Positions 1 to 8,510 of a DNA stretch of 51,899 nt are shown here, one piece after another; within the stretch, counting starts at the first letter, position 1; each line of letters begins with the position of its first letter. The notes below the pieces were generated by a model, which was not told where the DNA came from, made no database searches, and saw only the letters and a program-made list of their open reading frames with translations. The stretch is taken from contig NZ_CALERY010000023.1 in NCBI RefSeq assembly GCF_937906905.1, positions 1-51,899 of the forward strand. The letters are read 5' to 3'. Source of the DNA: an uncultured Helicobacter sp. GTDB lineage: Bacteria; Campylobacterota; Campylobacteria; Campylobacterales; Helicobacteraceae. Position numbers and translations under genes: made by a program.

Positions 1-1060
1 TTCCAATGGCACTTGAAAGTAGATTTAATAGATCATTGACAGAATCTTTAAGCGCGTTTAGCTGGGGGTTTGAGCCAGAGAGGGTGATTCTTTTTGTGGC
101 TCTGCCTTGCTTGGTGTGGTTGATGACAGAGAGGGATTCATCGATGAGATTTTGATCGATCTGCATGTCGCTAGAGATTTGCTGCACTTCACGCGCGATT
201 TTTTGTGTCATCGCGCCAAACTCATCATGAGAATCCAGTGTAGCAAGCTGGATTTCTTTGCTCTCTCGATTGAGATATTTGAAAAATAGTTCGAAATTAT
301 GTTGCAATGTTTTCACGCCTTTGATAAGCGAGCGGTAAAACATCACCACCAGCGGCACAAAAATCACCAAAAAGCACACGCTAGCTGTGATTAGCGCTTG
401 GGTCATGATTTCGTTCATGGCAGAGAGGATAGACTCTGTTTTGCTCTGGGCATAGGTTTTGAGCGTATCGGCATATACGCCTGTGGAAATCCAGATATTT
501 TGGGTATTTGGGATCATGGCAGCGTAAGCGATTTTGGGCGCGATGGTCTGGGAGCCATCAGGCAGAGGCTTAGAAAAGTCATAATACACGAACTTCCCCT
601 TATCATCACCTTTTAGCTTGGCTTGCTGCTGTTCTTTAGCACTTGCAAAAAGCTCGCGCACATAAAATACCCCGCGCTCATCTTTAGCATCTGCTAATGA
701 TTTGCCAATCAAATCTTTGCGCGTGGGGTGGGCTACAGGCACATGCTCTTTATAGACGAAGTAATAGCCGCTTTTATCATCTTCAAAGCGGAATTTTTCG
801 ATAGCTTTTGCGATGATGGCGATTTGCTCTTTTTCATCAAGCCCTTTGACAAGGTCGCCAAGGCTCTGTGCCATAGAGTCTGTGCCAAGCTTCAAGCGAC
901 TCTCGACTTGATCTTGTAGCAGGGCTTGCAGCTCAGCATCGCTGTTGCGCTCGATTTTGCCTCCTCCATAGATGATAAGCCCAAAAAGTGCCACAAAGCA
1001 TACTAACGACCCTAACACCAAGATAAGAATCTTCCCTCGCAGTGAGAAAAATTTCAACAT
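1..1060 (-). CDS. methyl-accepting chemotaxis protein with Cache sensor (C-terminus outside window)
   Basis: I read this gene from the minus strand; it runs off the left edge, so about 353 codons are visible. The start is ATG at 1058-1060 behind AGGAGCTATT. Residues 1-30 form a signal anchor (LKFFSLRGKILILVLGSLV). Next comes a periplasmic region with a single-Cache (Cache_2-like) pattern, including YYFVYKEHVPVAHP, GKSLADAKDERG and ISTGVYADTL. A second membrane segment (ALITASVCFLVIFVPLVVMF) follows, then the start of a HAMP-like, coiled-coil region. The family senses small ligands in the periplasm and signals to CheA through CheW. The methylation and signalling tip lie outside the window, so the chemoreceptor call rests on the sensor and membrane topology. 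Confidence 0.8.
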   Translation of the reverse strand, partial: MLKFFSLRGKILILVLGSLVCFVALFGLIIYGGGKIERNSDAELQALLQDQVESRLKLGTDSMAQSLGDLVKGLDEKEQIAIIAKAIEKFRFEDDKSGYYFVYKEHVPVAHPTRKDLIGKSLADAKDERGVFYVRELFASAKEQQQAKLKGDDKGKFVYYDFSKPLPDGSQTIAPKIAYAAMIPNTQNIWISTGVYADTLKTYAQSKTESILSAMNEIMTQALITASVCFLVIFVPLVVMFYRSLIKGVKTLQHNFELFFKYLNRESKEIQLATLDSHDEFGAMTQKIAREVQQISSDMQIDQNLIDESLSVINHTKQGRATKRITLSGSNPQLNALKDSVNDLLNLLSSAIG

Positions 1061-1094
1061 AATAGCTCCTTGTAAGAGATGATTTGAGTGAGAG

Positions 1095-1100
1095 ATTTTA
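1095..1100 (-). promoter_or_regulatory. possible -10 box for the Cache chemoreceptor
   Basis: On the minus strand, TAAAAT preceded by TTATTG lies about 35 bases upstream of the chemoreceptor start. The position suits a housekeeping promoter. No clear -35 box is visible, which is common in Helicobacter. Weak call from sequence alone. Confidence 0.35.
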
Positions 1101-1221
1101 CAATAAGTTGGACTCTCATTGGGATAAAATCCGCCGATACGGAGTGCTTGAGATTATGCTGTGGATATCGCTTGCGCGCTAAAATCACCAAAATCTAGCA
1201 CAAGCTCCAGCCTTATGCGTG

Positions 1222-1641
1222 TTAGGGCTTTGTGCCATGGGTAGTGGAGCTAGCACTAAGAGAATCTAGCACGGCGTTTATGAGCTTTGGTGCGTTGTCC
1301 TCGCCATAGATTTTGGCAAGCTCAATCGCTTCATTGATGATGATAGGTGTGTCGGTATCGGTGTGGAGGATTTCATACGCTCCAAGCCGCAGGATACTTT
1401 TCTCCATTTGTCCAAGCCGAGAGAATTCCCACTCCTTCAAATGCTGGGTGATAGCACTTGAGAGCTCATCAAAGCGCTCTAGCACGCCAGAGAGTAGCGC
1501 GAGTGCGAAATCTTGCTGCTTGTTTTTGATTTTGCGTGCGGTGAGCATGGCGGGCGCGGATTCTAGGATTGCGCTATTGCCGCACTCATACGCGTATAAA
1601 AACCCTACCACCGCTTCCCTAGCCTGCGTGCGTGTCGCCAT
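1222..1641 (-). CDS. nusB: transcription antitermination factor NusB
   Basis: The 139-residue product has the usual NusB length and all-helical pattern: RTQAREAVVGFLYAYE at the N-terminus, then EKSILRLGAYEILH and IIINEAIELAKIYG, the two most conserved family blocks. NusB with NusE (S10) binds boxA of rRNA transcripts and supports antitermination and ribosomal RNA maturation. It follows ribH by 9 bases and is the last gene of kdsA-ribH-nusB, the same cluster as H. pylori HP0001-HP0003. The last dozen residues (SASSTTHGTKP) are low complexity. Confidence 0.95.
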   Translation of the reverse strand: MATRTQAREAVVGFLYAYECGNSAILESAPAMLTARKIKNKQQDFALALLSGVLERFDELSSAITQHLKEWEFSRLGQMEKSILRLGAYEILHTDTDTPIIINEAIELAKIYGEDNAPKLINAVLDSLSASSTTHGTKP

Positions 1642-1650
1642 GAGCGTGCC

Positions 1651-2145
1651 CTAAATCACTTTGCACAAATCAATAAGCTCGATGAGTGAGCTCATCGCTT
1701 CAAAGCCCTTATTCCCGACTTTTGCTCCAGCTCGGTCGATTGCTTGCTCGATGTTGTCTGTGGTAAGCACGCCAAAGCTCACTGGCACGCCATGCTGGAG
1801 CGTGGTGTTGGCTATGCCCTTTGTCGCCTCTGCGCTCACATAGTCAAAGTGCGGCGTCCCTCCGCGGATAATCGCGCCTAGCGCGCAGATCCCGTGGTAT
1901 TTTTTCACTCCTTTTTGCTCTTGGCGCAGCAGGCGATCAAGCACAAATGGCAGCTCCCACGCGCCTGGTGCCAGCACGATGTCTAGTAGATTCTCGCTTC
2001 CGCCATGGCGCAGGAAGCTATCACGCGCTCCCTCGATGAGTCTATCGGTGATGATATGATTAAAGCGTGAGCAGAGGATTGCTACGCGTTCATTGCCTTG
2101 GAGAAGGAGCTTGCCCTCGATGATGTTGTTTGGAGATGTTTTCAT
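1651..2145 (-). CDS. ribH: 6,7-dimethyl-8-ribityllumazine synthase
   Basis: RibH condenses 5-amino-6-ribitylamino-uracil with 3,4-dihydroxy-2-butanone 4-phosphate, the penultimate step of riboflavin synthesis. The 164-residue protein shows the family blocks in order: VAILCSRFNHIITDRLIEGA, the LAPGAWELPF substrate site, ALGAIIRGGTPHFDYV and SFGVLTTDN, then the Gly-Asn-Lys-Gly-Glu-like GNKGFEA near the C-terminus. The start ATG has a good AAAGGA ribosome site. It is coupled to nusB downstream and lies 77 bases below kdsA, with a perfect palindrome of the dispersed motif between them. Confidence 0.96.
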   Translation of the reverse strand: MKTSPNNIIEGKLLLQGNERVAILCSRFNHIITDRLIEGARDSFLRHGGSENLLDIVLAPGAWELPFVLDRLLRQEQKGVKKYHGICALGAIIRGGTPHFDYVSAEATKGIANTTLQHGVPVSFGVLTTDNIEQAIDRAGAKVGNKGFEAMSSLIELIDLCKVI

Positions 2146-2167
2146 AACTATCCTTTCGTGTGGTGTG

Positions 2168-2185
2168 GATTCTAGCGCTAGAATC
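2168..2185. repeat. perfect 18-bp palindrome made of two inverted AGAATC motifs
   Basis: GATTCTAGCGCTAGAATC is its own reverse complement, built from GATTCTAG and CTAGAATC head to head. It lies 38 bases past the kdsA stop and 23 bases before the ribH start. A third copy of the motif (TAGATTCT) follows at about 2197. It could act as an RNA hairpin or a protein site, and belongs to the window-wide motif set. Confidence 0.7.
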
Positions 2186-2222
2186 TAGCACAGCATAGAT
2201 TCTGGGTGGAATTTGCCATGCT

Positions 2223-3113
2223 TTATGCCTGCTCTAGGGCTGCACGGATTGCAAAAATCTCATCAAAAAGCCCAGGGAGCTTTGCTAGCGCTATCATATT
2301 TGCTCCATCGCTAAGTGCGTTTGCTGGGTCGTAGTGCGTCTCGAGAAACACCCCATCAACCCCCACCGCAGCAGCAGCGCGCGCGAGATATGGGGCAAAG
2401 CTACTATCCCCACTGCTTTTTCCCCCGCCCATGCCTGGCATTTGCACACTATGTGTGATGTCAAAAATCACAGGCGCAAACTCGCGCATAATCACGAGCG
2501 AGCGCATATCTACAACTAGATTCCCATAGCCAAAGCTATTGCCTCGCTCGCATAGGCACACACCACTCTCTAGCGCACTTGCAAAGCTCGCTTTACCATG
2601 CTCGCCTTTGCGCGTTTTAATGGCTTTGAGTGCGCTGTATTGCATATCTTTTGGGCTCATAAATTGCCCCTTTTTGATATTGATGATTGCATTTGTCTTC
2701 GCCACTTCGACAATGAGATCTGTCTGTCGGCAGAGAAAAGCTGGGATTTGTATGACATCGACAACTTCAGCAAGCAGCTTTGCTTGGTGGGATTCATGGA
2801 TATCGGTGATGAGCTTGTAGCCAAACTCTTTTTTGATAGATTCTAGCATTTTAAGCCCCTGCTCCAAGCCTGGACCTCGGTAGCTCTCTAGGCTAGTGCG
2901 ATTGGCTTTATCAAAGCTGGCTTTGAAGTAGAAATCGCAATCCCCCCGCTCCTGCAAAAATGCCAGCCCCTCTGCAATCCTGCGTAGCTGGTCGCTGCTC
3001 TCGATGACACAAGGTCCGCTAAAGACGATAAGCTTTTCAAGCTTTTTTGGTGTATTTGTGCTTGGGGTGCTGGATTCTTGAAGTTGGGGGAGGGTTTTTA
3101 GCTTGGTTTGCAT
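2223..3113 (-). CDS. kdsA: 3-deoxy-8-phosphooctulonate synthase (KDO8P synthase)
   Basis: KdsA joins phosphoenolpyruvate and D-arabinose 5-phosphate to give KDO 8-phosphate for the lipopolysaccharide inner core. The TIM-barrel motifs are present: FSGPCVIES (residues 31-39), FKASFDKANRTS, TDIHES, IQIPAFLCRQTDL, KKGQFMSP and FDITHSVQ. The Cys at position 35 (GPCVIES) marks the metal-dependent class; metal-independent enzymes such as that of E. coli carry Asn there. The 296 residues exceed the usual 267-284 because of an N-terminal extension of about 25 residues rich in Ser, Thr and Pro, which includes one QESS from the dispersed motif. The start has AAAGGAA upstream. Confidence 0.96.
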   Translation of the reverse strand: MQTKLKTLPQLQESSTPSTNTPKKLEKLIVFSGPCVIESSDQLRRIAEGLAFLQERGDCDFYFKASFDKANRTSLESYRGPGLEQGLKMLESIKKEFGYKLITDIHESHQAKLLAEVVDVIQIPAFLCRQTDLIVEVAKTNAIINIKKGQFMSPKDMQYSALKAIKTRKGEHGKASFASALESGVCLCERGNSFGYGNLVVDMRSLVIMREFAPVIFDITHSVQMPGMGGGKSSGDSSFAPYLARAAAAVGVDGVFLETHYDPANALSDGANMIALAKLPGLFDEIFAIRAALEQA

Positions 3114-3188
3114 GGGATTCCTTTAAAAGCTTGGGATTCTAGGATAAATCCTATAAATCTTTGCTAAAAGCATAGCGCAGTAAAGTAG

Positions 3189-3194
3189 TATAAT
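3189..3194 (+). promoter_or_regulatory. -10 box upstream of gapA
   Basis: TATAAT sits 32 bases before the gapA ATG, in GTAGTATAATTTG, a consensus housekeeping -10 element. A convincing -35 box is not visible, as is usual in this genus. Confidence 0.6.
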
Positions 3195-3226
3195 TTGAAA
3201 CGAATTTCTCCAAAAGTGGGGCGCAG

Positions 3227-4267
3227 ATGAAAATTGCTATCAATGGATTTGGCAGGCTTGGGCGAGCGATCGCGCGTGCGGCGTTGGCGCGAGAGATTAC
3301 GATTGTAGGGATAAATGACATCGCAAATAGCGAGAATCTAGCCTACTTGCTAGAGAAAGACTCCGTGCATGGGGAGCTAGACTATAAGGTGCGCTATGAA
3401 AATCACGCCCTTGCCCTTAGTCCAAAAGACACGCTCCCTAGATCAGCAAGTATATCTAAGACAGGTCAGCTTAAATCCACGCCTAAACCTATTCCTATAT
3501 TTTCCTATGCAAATCCTTTGGAGCTGGATTTTGGCACGGCAGATGTGGTGATAGAATCCAGTGGGCATTTCTTATCCAGCGAGCAGGTCTCCCATCATCT
3601 TGCTAAAGGTGCTAGGCGCGTCATCATCTCTGCTCCAGCCATTGATGATACGCCTACATTTGTGCTAGGGGTCAATCACACTGCGTATGCTGGTGAGTCT
3701 ATCATCTCTAATGCTTCTTGCACGACAAATTGCCTAGCTCCAATCGCCATGCTGCTGGATAGAGAGTTTGGCATAGAGCGTGCGATCATCACCACAATCC
3801 ACAGCTATACCAACGACCAGAATCTCCTAGATGTCGCTCATCATAGCGACAAGCGCCGTTCGCGCGCTGCTGGGCTCAATATTATCCCCACTTCCACAGG
3901 GGCTGCGCGCGCACTCTACAAGGTCCTGCCAGATATGAAAGGCAAGATACACGGACACAGCGTGCGCGTCCCAGTAGCTGATGTCTCTATGCTTGATTGC
4001 AATGTCTATCTCAAGCGCAGTGTCGATGAGCGCACAATCACAGAGCTGTTTATAGCAGAATCTAGTGGCGCGCTGGCGGGGATTCTGGGCATGGATAGCG
4101 AGTATGGCGTGAGTAGTGATTTTTACAACGACACGCGTAGTGCGATAGTCGCACAGGATTTGACATTCTGCCTGGGGAATATGTGTAAAATCATGGCATG
4201 GTATGACAATGAATGGGGCTATGCACACAGAATCCTTGACATGGCAGCGCATATTTTGACGCACTAG
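3227..4267 (+). CDS. gapA: glyceraldehyde-3-phosphate dehydrogenase, type I
   Basis: This enzyme oxidises glyceraldehyde 3-phosphate with NAD(P)+ and phosphate, or runs in reverse in gluconeogenesis. The Rossmann motif INGFGRLGRAIAR opens the protein; the catalytic block SNASCTTNCLAP places the nucleophilic Cys at about residue 165. TIHSYTNDQ, GRSRAAGLNIIPTSTGAA-like KRRSRAAGLNIIPTSTG, RVPVADVSM and WYDNEWGYAHR follow in order. At 346 residues it is slightly longer than the usual 330-335, with a stretch near residues 72-90 (KDTLPRSASISKTGQLKSTP) as the likely extra loop. It stands alone with its own TATAAT promoter and ends at a convergent hairpin. Confidence 0.96.
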   Translation: MKIAINGFGRLGRAIARAALAREITIVGINDIANSENLAYLLEKDSVHGELDYKVRYENHALALSPKDTLPRSASISKTGQLKSTPKPIPIFSYANPLELDFGTADVVIESSGHFLSSEQVSHHLAKGARRVIISAPAIDDTPTFVLGVNHTAYAGESIISNASCTTNCLAPIAMLLDREFGIERAIITTIHSYTNDQNLLDVAHHSDKRRSRAAGLNIIPTSTGAARALYKVLPDMKGKIHGHSVRVPVADVSMLDCNVYLKRSVDERTITELFIAESSGALAGILGMDSEYGVSSDFYNDTRSAIVAQDLTFCLGNMCKIMAWYDNEWGYAHRILDMAAHILTH

Positions 4268-4320
4268 ATTCTAGGCTGGCTTCGCGCTAGTCCAGCATAC
4301 CAGAATCCAGCCCATCTAGT
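4263..4320. terminator. convergent imperfect hairpin between gapA and the FkbM remnant
   Basis: Nested inverted repeats lie just past the gapA stop: ACTAGA (4263-4268) with TCTAGT (4315-4320), GATTCT (4267-4272) with AGAATC (4302-4307), and GCTGG (4275-4279) with CCAGC (4292-4296). The arrangement could end transcription from both sides. There is no clear U-run, so this is a structural call. Confidence 0.4.
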
Positions 4321-4329
4321 TTCTATGTG

Positions 4330-4897
4330 CTATGCGTTTCTATGCTTTGGCGGGATTTCGCAAAATAGCACCGTCTCTAGGGAGATTCTGTCATCGATTG
4401 GCTTATGCAGATGAAACTCATAGCCTAGATTCCAGGACTCGATGAGTGGCTTGATGTCAAAAAAGTCGCTCGCTTGATGATAGATGCTAATGAGCATTGT
4501 GGGCTTTTGCGTGCAGATTGTGTGTTTGGCGCCTTTTATAAACTCCATTTCAAACCCCTCGATATCCACTTTGATAAACCCAACTTCTACTCCATGCTGC
4601 TGCACATAGCTATCAAGCGTGATGATATGAGCTTCTTCACTACCAAAGGAATAGTGCGAAAATATCAGGTTAGAGCCACCTCCATAGATATTTATCATAA
4701 GCTTTTCTTCACGCGCACCTAGCCCGTTATTCACAGGGATAATACGCGTGGCTTGATTTAGCTCGATAGTTTTTAGGAGCTTTTGGTAGTTTGTAGGGCT
4801 GGCTTCAAAGCAGTGGATAGATTTATCCGTATAGCGCTGAAACACCAGCGCACTTCTGCACCCTCATAATCCCAGAATCCAAAAAGCTTTCTTTCAT
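4330..4897 (-). pseudogene. FkbM-family methyltransferase, 5'-truncated and frameshifted
   Basis: An open frame from a GTG at 4845 encodes 171 residues with the middle and end of an FkbM SAM-dependent methyltransferase: HCFEASPTNYQKLLKTIELN, then IITLDSYVQQHGVEVGFIKVDIEGFEMEFIKGA, which carries the acidic VDIEG signature. The glycine-rich SAM motif that should come first is missing. A stop codon lies seven codons above that GTG. A well-placed start (ATG at 4895-4897 behind AAAGGA) exists but reads another frame and stops after 24 codons at 4823. A third frame across the same stretch shows DYEGAEV, which resembles a decayed SAM motif. I infer loss of the N-terminal part plus a frame break. A sequencing error would not restore the missing segment. 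Confidence 0.65.
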
Positions 4898-5031
4898 TTG
4901 TATGTCCTTTGTTTGTAGTGTCGCTTGTGAGCATAGCACGCATTGTAGCAGAATCTACAAGTGTAAGTCGATTTGCCCACTGCCCACTTAGCCTCTCCAA
5001 ATCTAACGATAAGGCGAAATAAACACAGAAT

Positions 5032-6096
5032 CTAAACCTGGTCGGTGGATTCTAAGCTTTTTGGGAAAATTACTGGGATTTCAGGCTTATTTGGCACACA
5101 TGGCATATCTAGGTTGGTGAGTGCGTAGCCATAGACTGGCATGGCATCTTTAGGGAGCAAATCGTTTCGCAGGTAACTTATCTCTAGTAGCGAGCAAAAT
5201 ATTAGCGCCTCACTATCAATTACACCTATCATTACATCACCATTATTATTATAGTGGATATGGATAGGAGTGAAATGCGCGCGAAGCTTCTCTAGCACGC
5301 GTAAGCGCAGCTTGGCGCCTTGCTCATCATCTGGATTGCACGCATGAAACTCAAAAATCACTTGCGAGAAATGCTCCAGCAGTCTTAAATCAATAGAGTC
5401 CAAAATCTCCCATTCGGCATTTTCGATATCGCATTGCAGGATATTATGCGCGCTGGGGTTAATATCTACTTCGCTCATAAGTCGAGCGAAGCTTATCGTA
5501 TCTGGAGTATCCTGTGCCCCGACAAATAACTTAGTGAAGTGGATATTTGGGTGATCGGGATAGGGGGAGTGATTGATTGAGGCATCAAACTCTAGGACTC
5601 GATACCCTTTATCTGCCATTTCTAAATCCCATGGGGAAGACTCCCAGATGCCAAGAGAAATTGCAATGGGGGCTTTACTAGAATCTATACTGCCAGATTG
5701 TGTGGAGCTAGATTCTAGTGGGGGAGGGGTAAGCATGCAGTAGCCACCATCGCCATAAAACTCTCTACGATAGGCTTCACTACTGCCGCTTCCTATGCGC
5801 ACAAACTCCATACTAGGCGAGCGCATAGGTTGGATTAAGCGAAGATAGGAGCGGAGGTTTGTGGTGTTTTGGATTTGGCGAACGCGGTGCTTGATACAGC
5901 GGGCATAAGCGCATAGCACCTCTGGGTGCGCGCCCATAAGTGTCATTTGCTGCTCTATGGATTTAAAAAACAGCACCTTATCTGCGCGAGCAAGCTTGAT
6001 TTGGGCGATGAGCAGTAGCGTGAGTTTGCGAGCGATGAGCGTGAAATACTCGAGCCTCTGTTTTAGCGTGGGTTTAGATTCTGGCATAGATTGCAT
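5032..6096 (-). CDS. FkbM-like SAM-dependent methyltransferase-fold protein
   Basis: A 354-residue protein that I recognise only by fold. SLGIWESSPWDLEMADKGYRVLEFDASI (about residues 150-178) looks like the first SAM-binding strand and acidic residue. LQCDIENAEWEILDSID (about 215-231) matches the DIEGAEW signature of FkbM and related methyltransferases, and QVIFEFHACNPDD follows. The N-terminal 100 residues are helical and basic, without a signal peptide. Such proteins usually modify surface sugars, but no substrate can be named. The start ATG has AAGGAG four bases upstream. A broken FkbM gene lies directly downstream, so the two may once have formed a pair. Confidence 0.6.
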   Translation of the reverse strand: MQSMPESKPTLKQRLEYFTLIARKLTLLLIAQIKLARADKVLFFKSIEQQMTLMGAHPEVLCAYARCIKHRVRQIQNTTNLRSYLRLIQPMRSPSMEFVRIGSGSSEAYRREFYGDGGYCMLTPPPLESSSTQSGSIDSSKAPIAISLGIWESSPWDLEMADKGYRVLEFDASINHSPYPDHPNIHFTKLFVGAQDTPDTISFARLMSEVDINPSAHNILQCDIENAEWEILDSIDLRLLEHFSQVIFEFHACNPDDEQGAKLRLRVLEKLRAHFTPIHIHYNNNGDVMIGVIDSEALIFCSLLEISYLRNDLLPKDAMPVYGYALTNLDMPCVPNKPEIPVIFPKSLESTDQV

Positions 6097-6178
6097 TGGG
6101 CTCCTTTGTGGGTGGTTCTTTGGTGAAAGATTTTGTGATTATAGCGCAGATCAGGGCTTGCCCACTGCGCAGATAAAT

Positions 6179-7105
6179 CTAAAGACCCCTGCCATGCTCG
6201 TGCATGATGATTTCATAGAGATTATCGCTTGGGGCACTTATAGTGGCGGGGAATTTTGAGCGGATATAGGTGGCTTGGCGCTTAGCGAGCTGGCGTGTGT
6301 GGATAGCGATTTGCTCTTGGAGTGCGCGCTTATCAATACTGCTGTCAAAATATTCCAAACACTCTTTTAGCCCTATGGCGCTAAAGGGCTGAATCGCGCG
6401 CCCATATCGCTCAAGCAGAGTGCGCGCCTCATCGATAAGCCCATGGTCTAGCATGTCTTGCGTGCGCTGCTCTATGCGAGCGATGAGCTGCTCGCGTGGC
6501 ATGGCAATCGAGTAGATTTGTGGCTCTGGGATAAGTGCTGCTCTAGCATGTGAGGAAAAATACACACTAGGTGCGGTGCTTGTGGAAAAGTAAATCGCAA
6601 GGAGTTTGTGGATTCTGTATGTATCACTAGATGAGATAGAATCCGCACTCGCTGGGTCGATAGATCGCAGAAACTCATAGGGACTTGAGAGGCTTTGTAT
6701 CTGCTTAGCGATAGAGTCTTTTATCAATCCTCCTATCTCTGGCATAGGAGAGAGCCCCTCATATAAACAAGTAAGATAGAATCCACTCCCGCCAACGATG
6801 AGTAAAATCTCTTTGCTACATTGCTTGAGTGCTTGCGTAAAAAGCTCCATAAACACTGCTGCGCTACAATGCTCATCTGGGGAGAGCGCGTTTATCCCAT
6901 AGTGCGTGATTTCACTAAGCTCCTGGCGTGTGGGCTTGGCAGAGGCGATGTCAATCTCTCTATACACACTTAGTGAGTCAATCGAGAAAATCTCTGCTCC
7001 AAGCATGCGCGCCAAACGCATGGCGAGCGCGGATTTACCGCTAGCAGTGGGGGCAACTATGGCTAGGATTTTTGGTAGATTCTGGGGATACATGGAAAGT
7101 CTCAC
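6179..7105 (-). CDS. miaA: tRNA dimethylallyltransferase
   Basis: MiaA transfers a dimethylallyl group to N6 of A37 in tRNAs that read codons starting with U. The P-loop APTASGKSALA lies near residue 18; SIDSLSVYREIDIASAKPT and HYGINALSPDE follow, as in the family, with IVGGSGFYL (about residue 105) and the C-terminal RQLAKRQATYIRS helix. Length 308 is normal. The start used is GTG at 7105, four bases after AGGA; an ATG four codons later is an alternative. It follows ftsW by 24 bases on the same strand and is probably cotranscribed. Confidence 0.94.
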   Translation of the reverse strand: MRLSMYPQNLPKILAIVAPTASGKSALAMRLARMLGAEIFSIDSLSVYREIDIASAKPTRQELSEITHYGINALSPDEHCSAAVFMELFTQALKQCSKEILLIVGGSGFYLTCLYEGLSPMPEIGGLIKDSIAKQIQSLSSPYEFLRSIDPASADSISSSDTYRIHKLLAIYFSTSTAPSVYFSSHARAALIPEPQIYSIAMPREQLIARIEQRTQDMLDHGLIDEARTLLERYGRAIQPFSAIGLKECLEYFDSSIDKRALQEQIAIHTRQLAKRQATYIRSKFPATISAPSDNLYEIIMHEHGRGL

Positions 7106-7129
7106 AGAATCCTAGGGAAGTAAAGCATG

Positions 7130-8311
7130 CTAGGATTTTTGGTATTGTGCTTTTTGCGAGATACTTAGCACCAGTCCTAGGGCTAGGCAGTTTGCCAGCA
7201 TGGAGCTACCACCATAGCTTAGGAATGGCACAGCGATTCCTTTAAGCGGGATAAGCCCTGCTACGCCAAGTGCATTCATCAAAAAGCTAAGCCCCACAAG
7301 CATAGCAATACCAATACAAAAAAGATAATACACATCATTTTGCACACGATTGGCATTTTTCAGCACACGCCAAACGATTGTGATGATAAGCCCTACACAA
7401 ACACTTAGCCCAAGAAGCCCACCCTCTTCTGTAATCCCAGCTAGCACCATATCTGTATGCACTTCGCTTAAAAATCCAAGCTTGATTGTGCCATTGCCTA
7501 GCCCCTGCCCGAAAAACCCGCCATTATGTATGGCATTTGCTGCATGCAGGATTTGATAGGGTTCTGGGAGATTATCCACTCGCAGATACGCGCCCATGCG
7601 CTCTGGCAGTATAGTCAGCACAGAGTCCTGCGCACTCGCCCACCAGGTTTTAAGTCGTGCGATTCTATGTGGAGAAATGGCGATAAATATCCCAGCTAGC
7701 ACGCTGCTAATGAGTAGTAAAATCCCAAATAGCCCAGAGCTGCCGCCTGCTGCAATTAGCATGACGACAAGTGTTAGCGCCAGGAGGATCACCTGCCCTA
7801 GGTCGTTTTGCATGACAGCAATAAGTAGCACTGCGATGAAAAACACCGCAATATAGGGCAAAATCACTAGAATCTCCTGTGTGATTGTGCGTTTGTGATT
7901 ATCAACAAATTTGCGCGAGAAGCTCCATGCTAGGAAGAAAATAAAGCCGATTTTAAAAAACTCGCTAGGCGCGATAGAGATAAGCGGCAAGCGGATCCAG
8001 CGTTTCGCTCCGCCTGCGGAAGTCGCCAAGGATTCTGGGAGAAATGGCATAAGTAGCATAAGAATCAATGCGAGAAAAAACAAAAAAAAGCCAAATTTTA
8101 AGAAGTATTTTTCCGGCGCAAGCTGGGCAAACATCCACATGATCATAATCCCAAACACTGCGCTCACAAACTCGCGCTCAAAAAAATGAAAATCACTATA
8201 GCGATATGCGAGTGTCGTATAGGTAGAGAGCGAGTAGCTCATCAATACGCCTATGGTAATAAGACCACAAGCGCAAAGGAATAGCACCCTGTCCGCGCGA
8301 GAATCCATCAT
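7130..8311 (-). CDS. ftsW: FtsW/RodA-family peptidoglycan polymerase
   Basis: A polytopic SEDS protein of 393 residues with about ten membrane segments. Family blocks are GGAKRWIRLPLISIAPSEFFK (split here by position: about residues 99-119), MQNDLGQVILL, PYQILHAANAIHNGGFFGQGLGNG, HTDMVLAGITEEGG and PLKGIAVPFLSYGGSSMLANC. FtsW polymerises lipid II at the septum with its partner PBP; RodA does so for elongation. I prefer FtsW from the PEPYQ and GQGLGNG blocks, but RodA is a close relative. The start ATG (or the next ATG codon) has TAGGA upstream. miaA follows directly. Confidence 0.88.
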   Translation of the reverse strand: MMDSRADRVLFLCACGLITIGVLMSYSLSTYTTLAYRYSDFHFFEREFVSAVFGIMIMWMFAQLAPEKYFLKFGFFLFFLALILMLLMPFLPESLATSAGGAKRWIRLPLISIAPSEFFKIGFIFFLAWSFSRKFVDNHKRTITQEILVILPYIAVFFIAVLLIAVMQNDLGQVILLALTLVVMLIAAGGSSGLFGILLLISSVLAGIFIAISPHRIARLKTWWASAQDSVLTILPERMGAYLRVDNLPEPYQILHAANAIHNGGFFGQGLGNGTIKLGFLSEVHTDMVLAGITEEGGLLGLSVCVGLIITIVWRVLKNANRVQNDVYYLFCIGIAMLVGLSFLMNALGVAGLIPLKGIAVPFLSYGGSSMLANCLALGLVLSISQKAQYQKS

Positions 8312-8435
8312 GTAAAATCCTAAGCTAAAATCCTGCGATTTTACCCAAAAAAGCCCCCAAAAGCCATATCAAATCCTATCTTAGAATCCTTGCTATAAGA
8401 TTCTAGGGAGGAGTAGATGCGCGAGATTGGGCTTG

Positions 8436-8458
8436 TAGATTCTAATCCCTAGAATCTA
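8436..8458. repeat. inverted pair of the dispersed motif between ftsW and murJ
   Basis: TAGATTCTA (8436-8444) and TAGAATCTA (8450-8458) are perfect 9-bp arms around a 5-base loop. The pair lies between two divergent genes, about 50 bases before the murJ start, so here it cannot be a 3' terminator and may affect initiation. Confidence 0.6.
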
Positions 8459-8510
8459 GTGTAAAATTTCAGCAAAGCGCAATCACCACATTAGAAACAA
8501 AGGACATCAT

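Noticed and set aside
8417..8452. 11-codon mini-frame MREIGLVDSNP behind GGAGGAG, upstream of murJ
   Set aside because: Good ribosome-site-like sequence, but too short to support and it ends inside a motif hairpin; could be a leader peptide but nothing shows it.
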